From Rhodococcus sp. KBS0724 (GTDB lineage Bacteria; Actinomycetota; Actinomycetes; Mycobacteriales; Mycobacteriaceae): DNA of 64,000 bases. Positions 34,872-44,172 of the stretch are shown here, piece by piece; positions within the stretch are counted from its first letter, which is position 1, and each line of letters begins with the position of its first letter. The position numbers were made by a program, and so were the translations under genes. The notes below the pieces were generated by a model. The model ran no database searches. It was not told the origin of the DNA and worked only from the letters and a program-made list of their open reading frames with translations. The stretch is from NCBI RefSeq assembly GCF_005938745.2, contig NZ_VCBX02000001.1:4602501-4666500 (forward strand), given 5' to 3'.

Positions 34872-36269
34872 ATGACAACATCCGTTTCGATCCCTGACAG
34901 CCGACAGGCAAAAAAGCCGCCGTGGTACCGATCGCTGTTCCTTCAGCTCATCGTCGCGATAGTCGTCGGCGTGCTGATCGGATGGTTGTGGCCTGAGTTC
35001 GGCGCTAACCTCAAGCCTTTGGCGGACGGATTCATCAAGCTCATCAAGATGCTGGTCGCGCCAATCATCTTCTGCACCGTCGTCATTGGAATTGCGCATG
35101 TCGGCGACCTCAAAGCGGTAGGACGAATAGGCGTCAAGGCCCTCATCTACTTCGAGGTGGTCACCACCTTCGCCCTGCTGTTCGGCCTGCTGATCGGCAA
35201 CCTCATGCAACCCGGCGCAGGCTTCAACATCAACCCTGAAACCCTGGCACACGGAGCGGACGCCGTCGCAGCCAAGACCGGAAGCGGCGAACTCCCCCAC
35301 ACCGTCGAGTTCCTACTCAACATCATTCCGGTGTCAATCGCCTCAGCGTTCGCCGAAAACGCACTGCTGCAAGTACTTTTCTTTGCCGTCCTGTTCGGCC
35401 TCGCGCTGGCAAAAGCCGGCGAGAGCGGACCACCGATCGTGTTCGAACTCGTAGATCGACTGAGCCACTTGTTCTTCACGATCATCGGGTGGATCATGCG
35501 ACTCGCACCCATCGGCGCGCTGGGCGCCATGGCCTACATCGTCGGCCAGTACGGAATCGCATCGCTCGGAAGCTACGCAAAACTGATCGCCGCGTGCTAC
35601 ATCGGCGCCGCCCTGTTCATCCTCATCCTGGCCGCTATCGTCCGATACTTCGCCGGTGTGAACCTGTGGAAGTTCGTGAAATACATCAAAGATGAGCTGT
35701 TCCTTGCACTGGGCACTGCATCGACAGAGGTTGTCCTGCCCCGAATCATGGTCAAACTCACCAACGCCGGATGCTCGCGTACGACAACGGGACTCGTCGT
35801 GCCCACCGGATACTCCTTCAACCTCGACGGTGCCACCCTGTACTTGTCGATCTGCATGTTGTTTCTCGCCCAGGCGCTCGGTGTCGACCTGACACTCGGC
35901 GAACAAATCACCGCCGTACCGGTATTGATGCTCACGTCGAAAGGTATGGCCGGGGTTCCCGGATCGTCGTTCCTTGCACTGTCCGCCACTGTGGCTGCAA
36001 TCGGGCACGGCGCGATTCCCGTTGCCGCCGTTGCACTTCTCTTGGGTGCCGACCGCATCATGGACTCGATGCGAGTGTCGGTGAATCTGCTCGGAAATTG
36101 CGTCGCAACATTTGTCGTCGCAAACTGGGAGGGACAACTCGACAAGGAGCGCATGCGCAATGTCCTCAACGGTGAGGAAGTCCCACCTCTCGAAGAAATT
36201 GACCCCCTCACTGCGAAAAGTATCCCGGCGCCGGAGTCCGGAGCACTTACGAGCGCTTCAACGCCGTAA
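34872..36269 (+). CDS. dctA: C4-dicarboxylate/glutamate:cation symporter (DctA/DAACS family)
   Basis: The 465-residue protein has the family's hydrophobic helices and the re-entrant substrate region: SFNLDGATLYLS (about residue 315), GMAGVPGSSF and the final SVNLLGNCVATFVVA. These match DctA/GltP carriers that import succinate, fumarate, malate or acidic amino acids with H+ or Na+. The last 23 bases overlap the convergent downstream gene. No strong ribosome site precedes the ATG, and no dicarboxylate two-component system is adjacent. Confidence 0.9.
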   Translation: MTTSVSIPDSRQAKKPPWYRSLFLQLIVAIVVGVLIGWLWPEFGANLKPLADGFIKLIKMLVAPIIFCTVVIGIAHVGDLKAVGRIGVKALIYFEVVTTFALLFGLLIGNLMQPGAGFNINPETLAHGADAVAAKTGSGELPHTVEFLLNIIPVSIASAFAENALLQVLFFAVLFGLALAKAGESGPPIVFELVDRLSHLFFTIIGWIMRLAPIGALGAMAYIVGQYGIASLGSYAKLIAACYIGAALFILILAAIVRYFAGVNLWKFVKYIKDELFLALGTASTEVVLPRIMVKLTNAGCSRTTTGLVVPTGYSFNLDGATLYLSICMLFLAQALGVDLTLGEQITAVPVLMLTSKGMAGVPGSSFLALSATVAAIGHGAIPVAAVALLLGADRIMDSMRVSVNLLGNCVATFVVANWEGQLDKERMRNVLNGEEVPPLEEIDPLTAKSIPAPESGALTSASTP

Positions 36270-37611
36270 TGCGGTCCTCGCTCACGCGCAACAGCACCCG
36301 CTCTCCTCCCCACAACTCGCGCGGTTGCACCCAGCTACCGAAGCCGTCGTCTCCGTCAGGTTCCACACGAACCTCCCAGGTGCGCTGACCTGTTCGTGCA
36401 TTCACTCCGTACACAACACCCTCGTCGACAACCAGGTCACCGTTCCACGAAACGTCGCCGGTTCGTTCGGTACGGGTATCCCACAGGACCTCCCCGCTGA
36501 ACAGATCAACGACGCGGATCGTGGCATCGGTGTCCGTCACCGCAACCACGTCTCCGATCACCGCCAGTGATCGCGCAGACCCGAACACCTCCCGATTGGT
36601 CCACAGCTTCTCCCCGGTCTTTCTATCGAAGCCGCTGTCCCCCAGAATGATCGGAACCGTACCCCCGGACGGCTCATCGCGGCTGTAGCGCCAACTGAAA
36701 GACGAGCCCGATCCGGTCGGCGGTGAATCCGCGCTGGCAAATTCGTGTCCGTACTGATCTATCGCGTACTCACTCCTCGCCTGCCCATCGCCTTCGCAGT
36801 CACGTTCTGAAACCAAAGTGACACCGTCCGAGGATGTGTGGGTGGACGAGCACGTGGTGTAGCCGTACAACCACCGCTGATCGCCGGTCTTCGGATCAAA
36901 ACCCAAGGTCTCGTCGAGGGAAATCAAGCCCAGACCGCCGCGCACCGACATCACCGGCTCCACGTAGCCGGATTCCCACGATCCGCCGACGTCGAATGCC
37001 TTGGACCAGTTGGCTTGCGGATCGTCGACGGTTCCGCTGTGCACACGGACGTCGTTGCTCTCGATATCACCTTCGAGTGCCAAGACGTTGTCACCCCAGA
37101 CAACCGCAATGATCGGAGTCCACGGCGTGACTACGTCTCTACGCTCGCCGCTCTCGATGTCGAAAATCGAATACGCATCGGCGGAAACATACGGCCCCGA
37201 GTAGCACAGCAGCGAACCGTCGAGCAATGTCGGAGAACACCCACCGATATCGACGGCCGAGCTGCGCCAGCGCACCGAGCCGTCCGCCGCATCGAGCGCG
37301 ACCAGCTCCGCGTCGTCGAGTGAATATGACTGCCGATCCGGCATGCCGGCCATCGTCACGACAACCGAGTCCGCGTCGATGAATCCGCCCATCTCCATGT
37401 TGAATTCGGTTCCGCCGAGCGGGCTGCGAAAGATAGCAAATTCTCGTCCGAGAACCTCGGCGGCGTCGACGGCCCACAGCGGTGACCCGAGGTCAAGAGA
37501 CTGGGCACGGTTTCCCGCGTCGATCACGGTGAGCACCGCTGCGGCAACGGTCACTACCGCGGCCACGGCCGCGATACGAAGACGGGTTCGTGGGGAAAAC
37601 CGCGTGGTCAT
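36247..37611 (-). CDS. Membrane-anchored PQQ-like beta-propeller protein
   Basis: The 454-residue protein has an uncleaved N-terminal signal anchor (about residues 12-30) and an extracytoplasmic domain with repeated blades containing G-x-V/L-W-x-x-R/N motifs (for example DGSVRWRS, TGEKLWTN, SGEVLWDT, TGQRTWEV). These are propeller repeats found in PQQ-like and BamB-like proteins. No cofactor ligands can be identified and a scaffold or sensor role is as likely as catalysis. Its ATG overlaps the upstream gene's stop by 4 bases, so the two are one operon. Its 3' end overlaps dctA by 23 bases. Confidence 0.8.
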   Translation of the reverse strand: MTTRFSPRTRLRIAAVAAVVTVAAAVLTVIDAGNRAQSLDLGSPLWAVDAAEVLGREFAIFRSPLGGTEFNMEMGGFIDADSVVVTMAGMPDRQSYSLDDAELVALDAADGSVRWRSSAVDIGGCSPTLLDGSLLCYSGPYVSADAYSIFDIESGERRDVVTPWTPIIAVVWGDNVLALEGDIESNDVRVHSGTVDDPQANWSKAFDVGGSWESGYVEPVMSVRGGLGLISLDETLGFDPKTGDQRWLYGYTTCSSTHTSSDGVTLVSERDCEGDGQARSEYAIDQYGHEFASADSPPTGSGSSFSWRYSRDEPSGGTVPIILGDSGFDRKTGEKLWTNREVFGSARSLAVIGDVVAVTDTDATIRVVDLFSGEVLWDTRTERTGDVSWNGDLVVDEGVVYGVNARTGQRTWEVRVEPDGDDGFGSWVQPRELWGGERVLLRVSEDRITALKRS

Positions 37612-39032
37612 CGAATCTCCAGCCCATCGATCGTTGCGAGAAACTCCAGTTGCTCGAACGTCATCGGAGCGTTCGGAGTCGCTGCCGACGAACGAACCGA
37701 CACCCGTGTGCCGTTCGGCTTCGTCAATGTCACCGATCGACTCTGCTCACTCGTTGATTCGCGACTGCTGTCGCCATTCCCCATCGACATGACCGAGTAC
37801 TGACGCTGGTCGCGCACGATCACTGCACCACCATCGACCTCCGTTACCGAGATCGGATGCCCGTCGTACGACGGGTCGTACTTGTTCGGCGCCTTGGGAA
37901 GGCTCTGCCCGCTGGTGATCGAGATACTCAGATCCGACTCGTTGCCGCCCGATCGCGCAACAAGATCCTGACAAGCAGTCGTGCTGTCGCGCTCGGCTAG
38001 AACCAATGTCCCAAGCCTGGGTTCGAGAACTGGCATTCCGGGAGGTGCCGCGCGCCAACCGGATTCAAGAGTCCTTCCCAGCTCCTCGACGGTGCCCCGA
38101 TCCAACTTCCTCCCTGACGGGTCGGGCGTCGATCCCTGACAACCTGGCACCATCGGGGCCGTACCGGGTGGAACCGGAGCCGTCATGCGCAGTTGCGGAA
38201 GGCTGACCAGTCCGATCAGCTCGTCGACGGTCAACGGAACCACGCCACTGATCTCCACCTCGGGACCACCGGAATACACCTCATCGGTTGCACTCGCTTG
38301 GATGAAGGTCTTGTCCGCGCCGTACAGAAGCGCCGAACGCGACAACGTGCGAACGCCGTTGGTTTCGCTCCACGTGTCCTGCGCGTCCACGACAGAACCG
38401 TCAGCGAGGGTGCGACGCTCGACGAGCGAGCCGGCAATACACGGAGGCACCGGCCCGGTGTGGGACGTCATTCGGATGCTGAGTGCTCCGGCCTTTCCGT
38501 CCCGGACCAGCGTCGCGGATGCCGTCGTATCTGCCATTTCCTCGAGTGAGAACCCCTCGGGCAGTTCGGATGACTCCGACGGAACATGGAGAGGCCCGAA
38601 GTTCAACGATTCATCCGGGCTGGCGAACTCGATCACGGCGGATGTCGGCAACGACCGCTGAACTGCTTCGGACATCACGGTTGCCTTGGGCCCGGAGAAC
38701 CACGGGAACCGTGGATCGTCGTAGGTGTGCGACCCGGTCGACCAGTACGAGATAGCCGACAAGCTGTCGTCGGGCGCCTCGACGGTTGTGCATCCCGGGA
38801 TGCTCGTCGGGTACACCACTGTCGGTGTTACGTAGGTGTACTCGGAGTCGGCCACCGTCTCCTCGGCCGGCTGCGTCGTACCAACGGTCGACGCAGCCGG
38901 TTCACCAGAGTCCGAACCGCTCCATCGATCGACTACTCCGGCAAAGACGATGCCGCCGGCCATCAACGACACCACTGTGAGCGCGGTCGTCCACTTTTCG
39001 GTCCGATCGGAACCCGAATTCTCCTCGGCCAC
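37608..39032 (-). CDS. Membrane-anchored extracytoplasmic protein of unknown function
   Basis: The 474-residue protein starts at a GTG with a short cytoplasmic stretch, one membrane helix (about residues 15-33) and a Thr/Ser/Glu-rich linker, then an exported domain with few cysteines. No known domain was recognised. It is translationally coupled to the beta-propeller protein and may form an envelope complex with it. Confidence 0.75.
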   Translation of the reverse strand: MAEENSGSDRTEKWTTALTVVSLMAGGIVFAGVVDRWSGSDSGEPAASTVGTTQPAEETVADSEYTYVTPTVVYPTSIPGCTTVEAPDDSLSAISYWSTGSHTYDDPRFPWFSGPKATVMSEAVQRSLPTSAVIEFASPDESLNFGPLHVPSESSELPEGFSLEEMADTTASATLVRDGKAGALSIRMTSHTGPVPPCIAGSLVERRTLADGSVVDAQDTWSETNGVRTLSRSALLYGADKTFIQASATDEVYSGGPEVEISGVVPLTVDELIGLVSLPQLRMTAPVPPGTAPMVPGCQGSTPDPSGRKLDRGTVEELGRTLESGWRAAPPGMPVLEPRLGTLVLAERDSTTACQDLVARSGGNESDLSISITSGQSLPKAPNKYDPSYDGHPISVTEVDGGAVIVRDQRQYSVMSMGNGDSSRESTSEQSRSVTLTKPNGTRVSVRSSAATPNAPMTFEQLEFLATIDGLEIR

Positions 39033-39171
39033 CAGCCCTCGCAGTCTCCGTCATGGGCACGCCCGGTAGGCGGTGCCTCTCCCAGGACCTGTCGCGCCGG
39101 CACCGAATTTTGTTACCAACCGGATGGTTTCCATTGAAGAAGGCATTACCCAAGGCTGCGAAGACCACCCG

Positions 39172-41406
39172 TTACACCCTGACCGGTACCGGATCCGAGT
39201 CAGGATCCTGTTCGATCGGAATGAGCCGGATTGCTTCACCCTCGATATCGACGTTGGGCAGGATCTTGTCGAGCCAGGCCGGTAGCTTCCACGCCGAATC
39301 TCCGAGAATCGACATGACCGCGGGGATGACGATCATGCGAATGATGAAGGCGTCGAAGAAGACTGCCGCTGCAAGTCCGAAGCCCATCATCTTGCTGGTG
39401 GTTTCCGACGACAACATGAACGCGCCGAACACCGAGATCATGATGATTGCCGCCGACGCAACCACCCGCGCTCCGTGGGTGTACCCCGAGACGATGGCGT
39501 CCTTTGCCGACAACCCGTGCACGTATTCCTCACGCATTCGAGTCACGAGGAATACCTGGTAATCCATTGCCAGACCGAAGACCACACCGATCATGAAGAT
39601 CGGCAGGAAAGAGATGATCGGCTGGGTGTGCTGGATCAGCCCGAAAGCACCCTCCTGGAAGATCGCCACCGTGGCACCGAATGTGGCGCAGATGGAGAAC
39701 AAGAATCCGAGAGTTGCAGTCAGCGGCACCAGGATCGAACGGAAGACGACCATCATGATGATGAACGCCAAGCCGACGACCACAATCAGATACGGAATGA
39801 GCGCAGAGCTGAGTTTCGACGACATGTCGGCAACAATCGCCGTCTGGCCCGCGACACCGAGTTCGGCACCATCAGCCTTCACCGTCGATCCGTATTCGCG
39901 GATCTGATCCATCAGCGCGTGAGTTTCGGGACCACTCGGCGACAGCTGCGGAGTGACGGCAATCAGGGCGGAGTTGGCTCCGACCATCGGATTTGCCGCG
40001 TCCGGACCGTTGCCGGTCCACATCAGGAGATCCGGCGTAGCGACATTGTCCAGGCCCTTGATGTACGCGATCGTCTCTGTGGCGATCGGTGTGATGTCCG
40101 TACCGGCCGGCGCGTCGAGAACCACAAACAACTTACCGTTGACGCCCTCACCGAAACCGCGCTGCATCAGAGCCAGAGCGGGTTGCTCTTCGTCCTGAGT
40201 GAAGGAAAGTCCGAGCTCGAGCTTTGTCATCGGAATCGCGGCGATCACCAGGAGAACCAACGCAATGCCGGCGATCGGCCACGGGTACTTGGTGACGACC
40301 TTCGCCCACCTGTGCCCGTTCGATTCCATCGATTCGGGCTCGTCGCCGTGACGCAGTCCGGGAATGCGTGGGGAAAACGCGAATCGCCCGAAAAGCCCCA
40401 GCACAGCCGGGATCAACGTGATTGCGCCCAATACTGCGATGATGACGGCAATCGCAGCCGAGATTCCCATCTGAGTGATCATCGGAACGCCGACCACGGC
40501 CAGCGCTGCCAACGCAACCACAACGGTCAGGCCGGCAAAGACAACGGACGAACCGGCAGTGCCCACCGCACGACCGACTGCTGCCTCCCTGCTGCCGCCC
40601 AGATTGAGCTCACTGCGGTACCGCGAGACGATGAACAACGCATAGTCGATCGAGACGGCGATGCCGATCATCGTCACGATGCCCGTGACACCTTCATTGA
40701 TGTCGAAGAAGCCCGCACCGAGTGTGACGCTCAGCGTTGCGAGTGCAATTCCGAGAATTGCCGTGAACAGCGGAATGAACGCCGCGACCAGCGCGCCGAA
40801 GGCGACGATCATGACGATGAACGCCACCGCGAAGCCGAGCATCTCCGACAGGCCGCCGGCAGTCTGAACCTGCATCAGCGAACCGGTGCCCTCGACTTGC
40901 AAACCGCCGGTACGGAATTTGGCCATCAGATCAAGGAAAGCCGTCTTGTTGGCCTGCGTCTGATCCTCGATGCGGATCGACTGGTTGAGCTGGATCAAGC
41001 CGACCTTGCCGTTGTCGCCCAGCACGGCGGAAGCAAGGGCCGGTTCGGCAGCCGCCAAGGCGACCGGGTTGACGATAGTTTCGGGATCAACGATGTCCGG
41101 GAGAGTTTTTGCCTGCGCGATCAGTTGGTCGATCTGATCACTGTGCGCGGCAAGTCCGTCGTCGGCCGCGACGAGAATGCTGGTGGATGCCTTACTTTGT
41201 TGCTCGGCCGCAGCCGCAAAATTCTCGTTCATCAGTTCGGTGGCACGCTGGGAATCCGTGCCGGGAAGGTTGAATTCCTTCGAGAATGTCGGGCTCGTGG
41301 CGCCGATCGCGCCGCCGACAATCGCGATGACAATGACCCACGTTGCCAACACAAGATACTTGTGACGGAATGCAAACTTCCCAAGCCTGTACAAATAGGT
41401 AGCCAA
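39172..41406 (-). CDS. MmpL-type RND transporter
   Basis: The 744-residue protein has the MMPL layout: one N-terminal helix (residues 15-35), an extracytoplasmic domain, a five-helix block, a large central loop, and a second helix block near the end. The IGIAVSIDYALFIVSRYR segment (about residue 240) and GLAMDYQVFLVTR near 590 carry the two Asp-Tyr proton-relay motifs of MmpL proteins. Such pumps export lipids or glycolipids across the mycomembrane envelope, or drugs. It starts at a TTG preceded by GAGG. The cargo cannot be read from context. Confidence 0.88.
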   Translation of the reverse strand: MATYLYRLGKFAFRHKYLVLATWVIVIAIVGGAIGATSPTFSKEFNLPGTDSQRATELMNENFAAAAEQQSKASTSILVAADDGLAAHSDQIDQLIAQAKTLPDIVDPETIVNPVALAAAEPALASAVLGDNGKVGLIQLNQSIRIEDQTQANKTAFLDLMAKFRTGGLQVEGTGSLMQVQTAGGLSEMLGFAVAFIVMIVAFGALVAAFIPLFTAILGIALATLSVTLGAGFFDINEGVTGIVTMIGIAVSIDYALFIVSRYRSELNLGGSREAAVGRAVGTAGSSVVFAGLTVVVALAALAVVGVPMITQMGISAAIAVIIAVLGAITLIPAVLGLFGRFAFSPRIPGLRHGDEPESMESNGHRWAKVVTKYPWPIAGIALVLLVIAAIPMTKLELGLSFTQDEEQPALALMQRGFGEGVNGKLFVVLDAPAGTDITPIATETIAYIKGLDNVATPDLLMWTGNGPDAANPMVGANSALIAVTPQLSPSGPETHALMDQIREYGSTVKADGAELGVAGQTAIVADMSSKLSSALIPYLIVVVGLAFIIMMVVFRSILVPLTATLGFLFSICATFGATVAIFQEGAFGLIQHTQPIISFLPIFMIGVVFGLAMDYQVFLVTRMREEYVHGLSAKDAIVSGYTHGARVVASAAIIMISVFGAFMLSSETTSKMMGFGLAAAVFFDAFIIRMIVIPAVMSILGDSAWKLPAWLDKILPNVDIEGEAIRLIPIEQDPDSDPVPVRV

Positions 41407-41513
41407 CGTCAGCCTCTTTCGCCGTGGACTCTCGATGCCACGTCATACGGTACGGTCCGATTCGCGTTATGGCACTCGATATTTGCCAAGAAGCCCCCAC
41501 GAAAGGCATTCGC

Positions 41514-42977
41514 ATGACACACGGCGAGACCGTCGACCGCGACCAACTTCTCTCCGCGCAACGACGCCTCGACGCGCTGGGGCCGCGATTGACCGGCAGC
41601 GACGCGCATCATGCGGTCGTAGAAGAAGTAGCTCGGGAATTCGCGGAACTCGGACTCGAGGTTCACCGTGATTCGCACACCTTCGAGCGCTGGGATCTAC
41701 CTCGGAGCGCCGACGGACTGCGCGTCGAACTGCCGACCGGACCGGTTCAAGTCTCGTCCGCGTTCCCGTACTCCGGAATCACCGGGCCGGCTGGAATCAC
41801 GGCACCTCTGGTCTATCTCGAGGCCAAGCGCCCCTCGTGGTCGAAGGCCAAAGGCGCTGTCGCGGTGATCGAAGTTCCCCACATCGATCTTCCGCGCTCG
41901 CTGCTGGTGAGCGAGTGGGGGCCGATGGTGACGGACGAAACCTTGCGCAATCCCGTACTCTCCGCAACGCTCTTGGGGCCAAAACTCGAGAAGGCGCGCA
42001 AAGCCGGTGCTGTCGGCGTGATCGCGGTGTGGCGCGGCATTGCCCTGGACAACGCTCTGGGACAGTATCTTCCGTTCACCCAGCCGTACCACGACATTCC
42101 GGCGCTATGGGTTGCCGGCGACGAAGGCGCGCAGGTGGTTGCCGCCGCCCGTTCCGGTCAGCAGGCGACTCTGGTTCTGGACGCGACCTTGCATCCCGGA
42201 ACTACAACCGACACCGTGTGGGCCGTCGCCCCCGGCACGTCGCCGGAGGAAACGATCCTGGTCATCACGCACAGTGACGGCACCAACGGGGTCGAGGAGA
42301 ACGGCCACTTGGGCATGTTGGAGTTGGCTCGCCATGCCGTTGCCCAGCCTCATCGCCGGTCGTACGTCTTCGTGTTGACCACCGGCCACCTACGCATTCC
42401 CGCGGTGTCCAAGCACGGGCAGGCAACGTCGACGTGGCTCGAAGCACACCCCGAAATGTGGAAGGGCGAAGCCGGTCAGGCGCGCGCAGTAGCGGGGATC
42501 GCGATCGAACACCTCGGTGCTCTGGGAGACATCGAGGACACCACAACCGGAAGCTACTCGTTGGATGCCACCCCGGAGCCGGAACTTCTGTACGCGACCA
42601 GCCGGGAAGTACACGATATCGCCGCGCCACTGTGGCGCGACATCGGTAGCGGCGACCGCCGAATCGTCGCCCCCGGCCCCGTCATCCATTTCGGTGAGGG
42701 TGAACCACTTTTCGAACGCAAGATCCCGGCAGTCGCCTTGGTGACGGCGCCGCAGTACCTGCTCGCTCTGCGTGAGGCAGACGCCGTCACCCACGTCGAT
42801 CTCGACGCAATGGTCAAGCAGATCGAAAGCTTCCGCGATCTGCTCGACGCGTTCGATGCGACGGACTCCGCAGCTTTCGGCTCGGTTGTCTCTCGTTCGG
42901 TATTCGCGAAGTTTTCGGCACTGTTGAAGCTGATGCAGATCCTGAAACGAGCAAAAACTGCTGTGCGCCTTTATTAA
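41514..42977 (+). CDS. M28-like metallopeptidase with PA domain, active site partly altered
   Basis: The 487-residue protein begins MTHGETVDRDQLLSAQRR at an ATG with GAAAGG 7 bases upstream. A PA-type insert occupies about residues 100-240. The peptidase core has HSDGTNGVEENGH near residue 260, which aligns with the zinc-binding HxD and DN motifs of M28 aminopeptidases. The expected Glu-Glu pair is replaced by TTGHL, so catalysis is doubtful or altered. No signal peptide is evident. It is divergent to the MmpL gene and ends inside a strong hairpin. Confidence 0.75.
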   Translation: MTHGETVDRDQLLSAQRRLDALGPRLTGSDAHHAVVEEVAREFAELGLEVHRDSHTFERWDLPRSADGLRVELPTGPVQVSSAFPYSGITGPAGITAPLVYLEAKRPSWSKAKGAVAVIEVPHIDLPRSLLVSEWGPMVTDETLRNPVLSATLLGPKLEKARKAGAVGVIAVWRGIALDNALGQYLPFTQPYHDIPALWVAGDEGAQVVAAARSGQQATLVLDATLHPGTTTDTVWAVAPGTSPEETILVITHSDGTNGVEENGHLGMLELARHAVAQPHRRSYVFVLTTGHLRIPAVSKHGQATSTWLEAHPEMWKGEAGQARAVAGIAIEHLGALGDIEDTTTGSYSLDATPEPELLYATSREVHDIAAPLWRDIGSGDRRIVAPGPVIHFGEGEPLFERKIPAVALVTAPQYLLALREADAVTHVDLDAMVKQIESFRDLLDAFDATDSAAFGSVVSRSVFAKFSALLKLMQILKRAKTAVRLY

Positions 42978-43004
42978 CCGCGGGCGGTTAACAAAGGCGC
43001 ACAG
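42961..43004. terminator. Bidirectional hairpin terminator
   Basis: A near-perfect 44-base palindrome with about 20-base arms includes the stop codon of the M28-like gene and lies just after the alcohol dehydrogenase stop. It ends both convergent transcripts. Confidence 0.9.
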
Positions 43005-43012
43005 CACATGTC

Positions 43013-44125
43013 CTACTTGTCGTGAATGATCACGCCACGGATGTTCTTGCCGTCACGCAGATCCTGGTAGCCCTGGTTGACGTCTTCGAGGCTGTAGGTG
43101 TTGGTGATCAGTTCGTCGAGCTTGAGTTGGCCGGCATCGTAGAGACGCAGCAGTCGCACGATGTCGTACTGCGGATTCATGGATCCGAACAGCGTGCCCT
43201 TGATCGTCTTCTGATTCAGCGTCAGGTCGGTGCCCGACACGTGAACGGTCAGCTTGGCCGGATCGGCGAGACCCGTGATCACCACGGTTCCGCCCTTACC
43301 GATCACTGCTGTCGCTGCACTGACCACGTCCTCGTCGACGGTGCCGACAAGAATGAGCGCAGCGTCGGCGCCCTGTCCCCAGGTCAGCTCGTTGACCTTG
43401 GCAGCCGCGCTCTCGGCGTCCGCAAAGGCGTGCGTTGCACCGAATTTCAGTGCTGTCTCACGCTTGAGAGCAACCGGGTCGACCACCACGACGTACTTGC
43501 AACCGGCCGAAACAGCGCCCTGGACGGCGTTGATGCCGAGGCCACCGATGCCGTAGATCACGGCAGTGTCGCCGGCGCGCAGGTTACCGGCGTTGACGGC
43601 GGTTCCCCAGCCCGACGGAACGCCGCAACCGACGACCACTGCGGTCTCCAACGGGAGCCAGTCGTCGATCTTGACGACCGAGTGCTGGGAGATGGTGGCG
43701 CGCTCGGAAAACGTTCCGAGCATGCACATTCCGCCGAAGTCCAGACCGTTGCCGTGGAATCGGAAGGACCCGTCCGTCATCGAGCCTTCGAGGATCGTGG
43801 CACCCATGTCGCAGAGGTTCTGACGGCCGGTCGAGCAGTAGCGACACGTACCGCAGTTGGGGATGAAGCTACACACGACGTGGTCGCCCGGCTTCACCTT
43901 CGTGACACCGGGTCCAACCTCTTCGATGATGCCCGAGCCTTCGTGTCCGCCGACGATCGGATAGCGCGGCGGGAGATCACCGTCGGTGAGGTGCAGATCC
44001 GAATGGCACAGTCCGGCAGCGGTGTACTTGATCAGTACCTCACCCACCCCCGGGCCGTCGAGATCGAGTTCCATGATCTCGAAAGGCTTTCCGGGCTCGA
44101 GCAGTACAGCAGCTTTGGTCTTCAC
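43013..44125 (-). CDS. NDMA-dependent alcohol dehydrogenase, mycofactocin-associated zinc enzyme
   Basis: The 370-residue protein is a medium-chain zinc alcohol dehydrogenase of the Rxyl_3153-type group that co-occurs with mycofactocin. It has the catalytic zinc ligands CHSDL and GGHEGSG, structural zinc cysteines CGTCRYCSTGRQNLC, and GIGGLGINAVQG for NAD. These enzymes hold the nicotinamide tightly and pass electrons to mycofactocin (NDMA in vitro). The GTG at 44125 follows a textbook AAGGAGA. The aldehyde dehydrogenase lies 47 bases upstream, so alcohol and aldehyde steps share an operon. Confidence 0.9.
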   Translation of the reverse strand: MKTKAAVLLEPGKPFEIMELDLDGPGVGEVLIKYTAAGLCHSDLHLTDGDLPPRYPIVGGHEGSGIIEEVGPGVTKVKPGDHVVCSFIPNCGTCRYCSTGRQNLCDMGATILEGSMTDGSFRFHGNGLDFGGMCMLGTFSERATISQHSVVKIDDWLPLETAVVVGCGVPSGWGTAVNAGNLRAGDTAVIYGIGGLGINAVQGAVSAGCKYVVVVDPVALKRETALKFGATHAFADAESAAAKVNELTWGQGADAALILVGTVDEDVVSAATAVIGKGGTVVITGLADPAKLTVHVSGTDLTLNQKTIKGTLFGSMNPQYDIVRLLRLYDAGQLKLDELITNTYSLEDVNQGYQDLRDGKNIRGVIIHDK

Positions 44126-44172
44126 TGGTGATCTCCTTGATTTGTCGGGCGAGGTTGGTAAGTGGGATGGAC

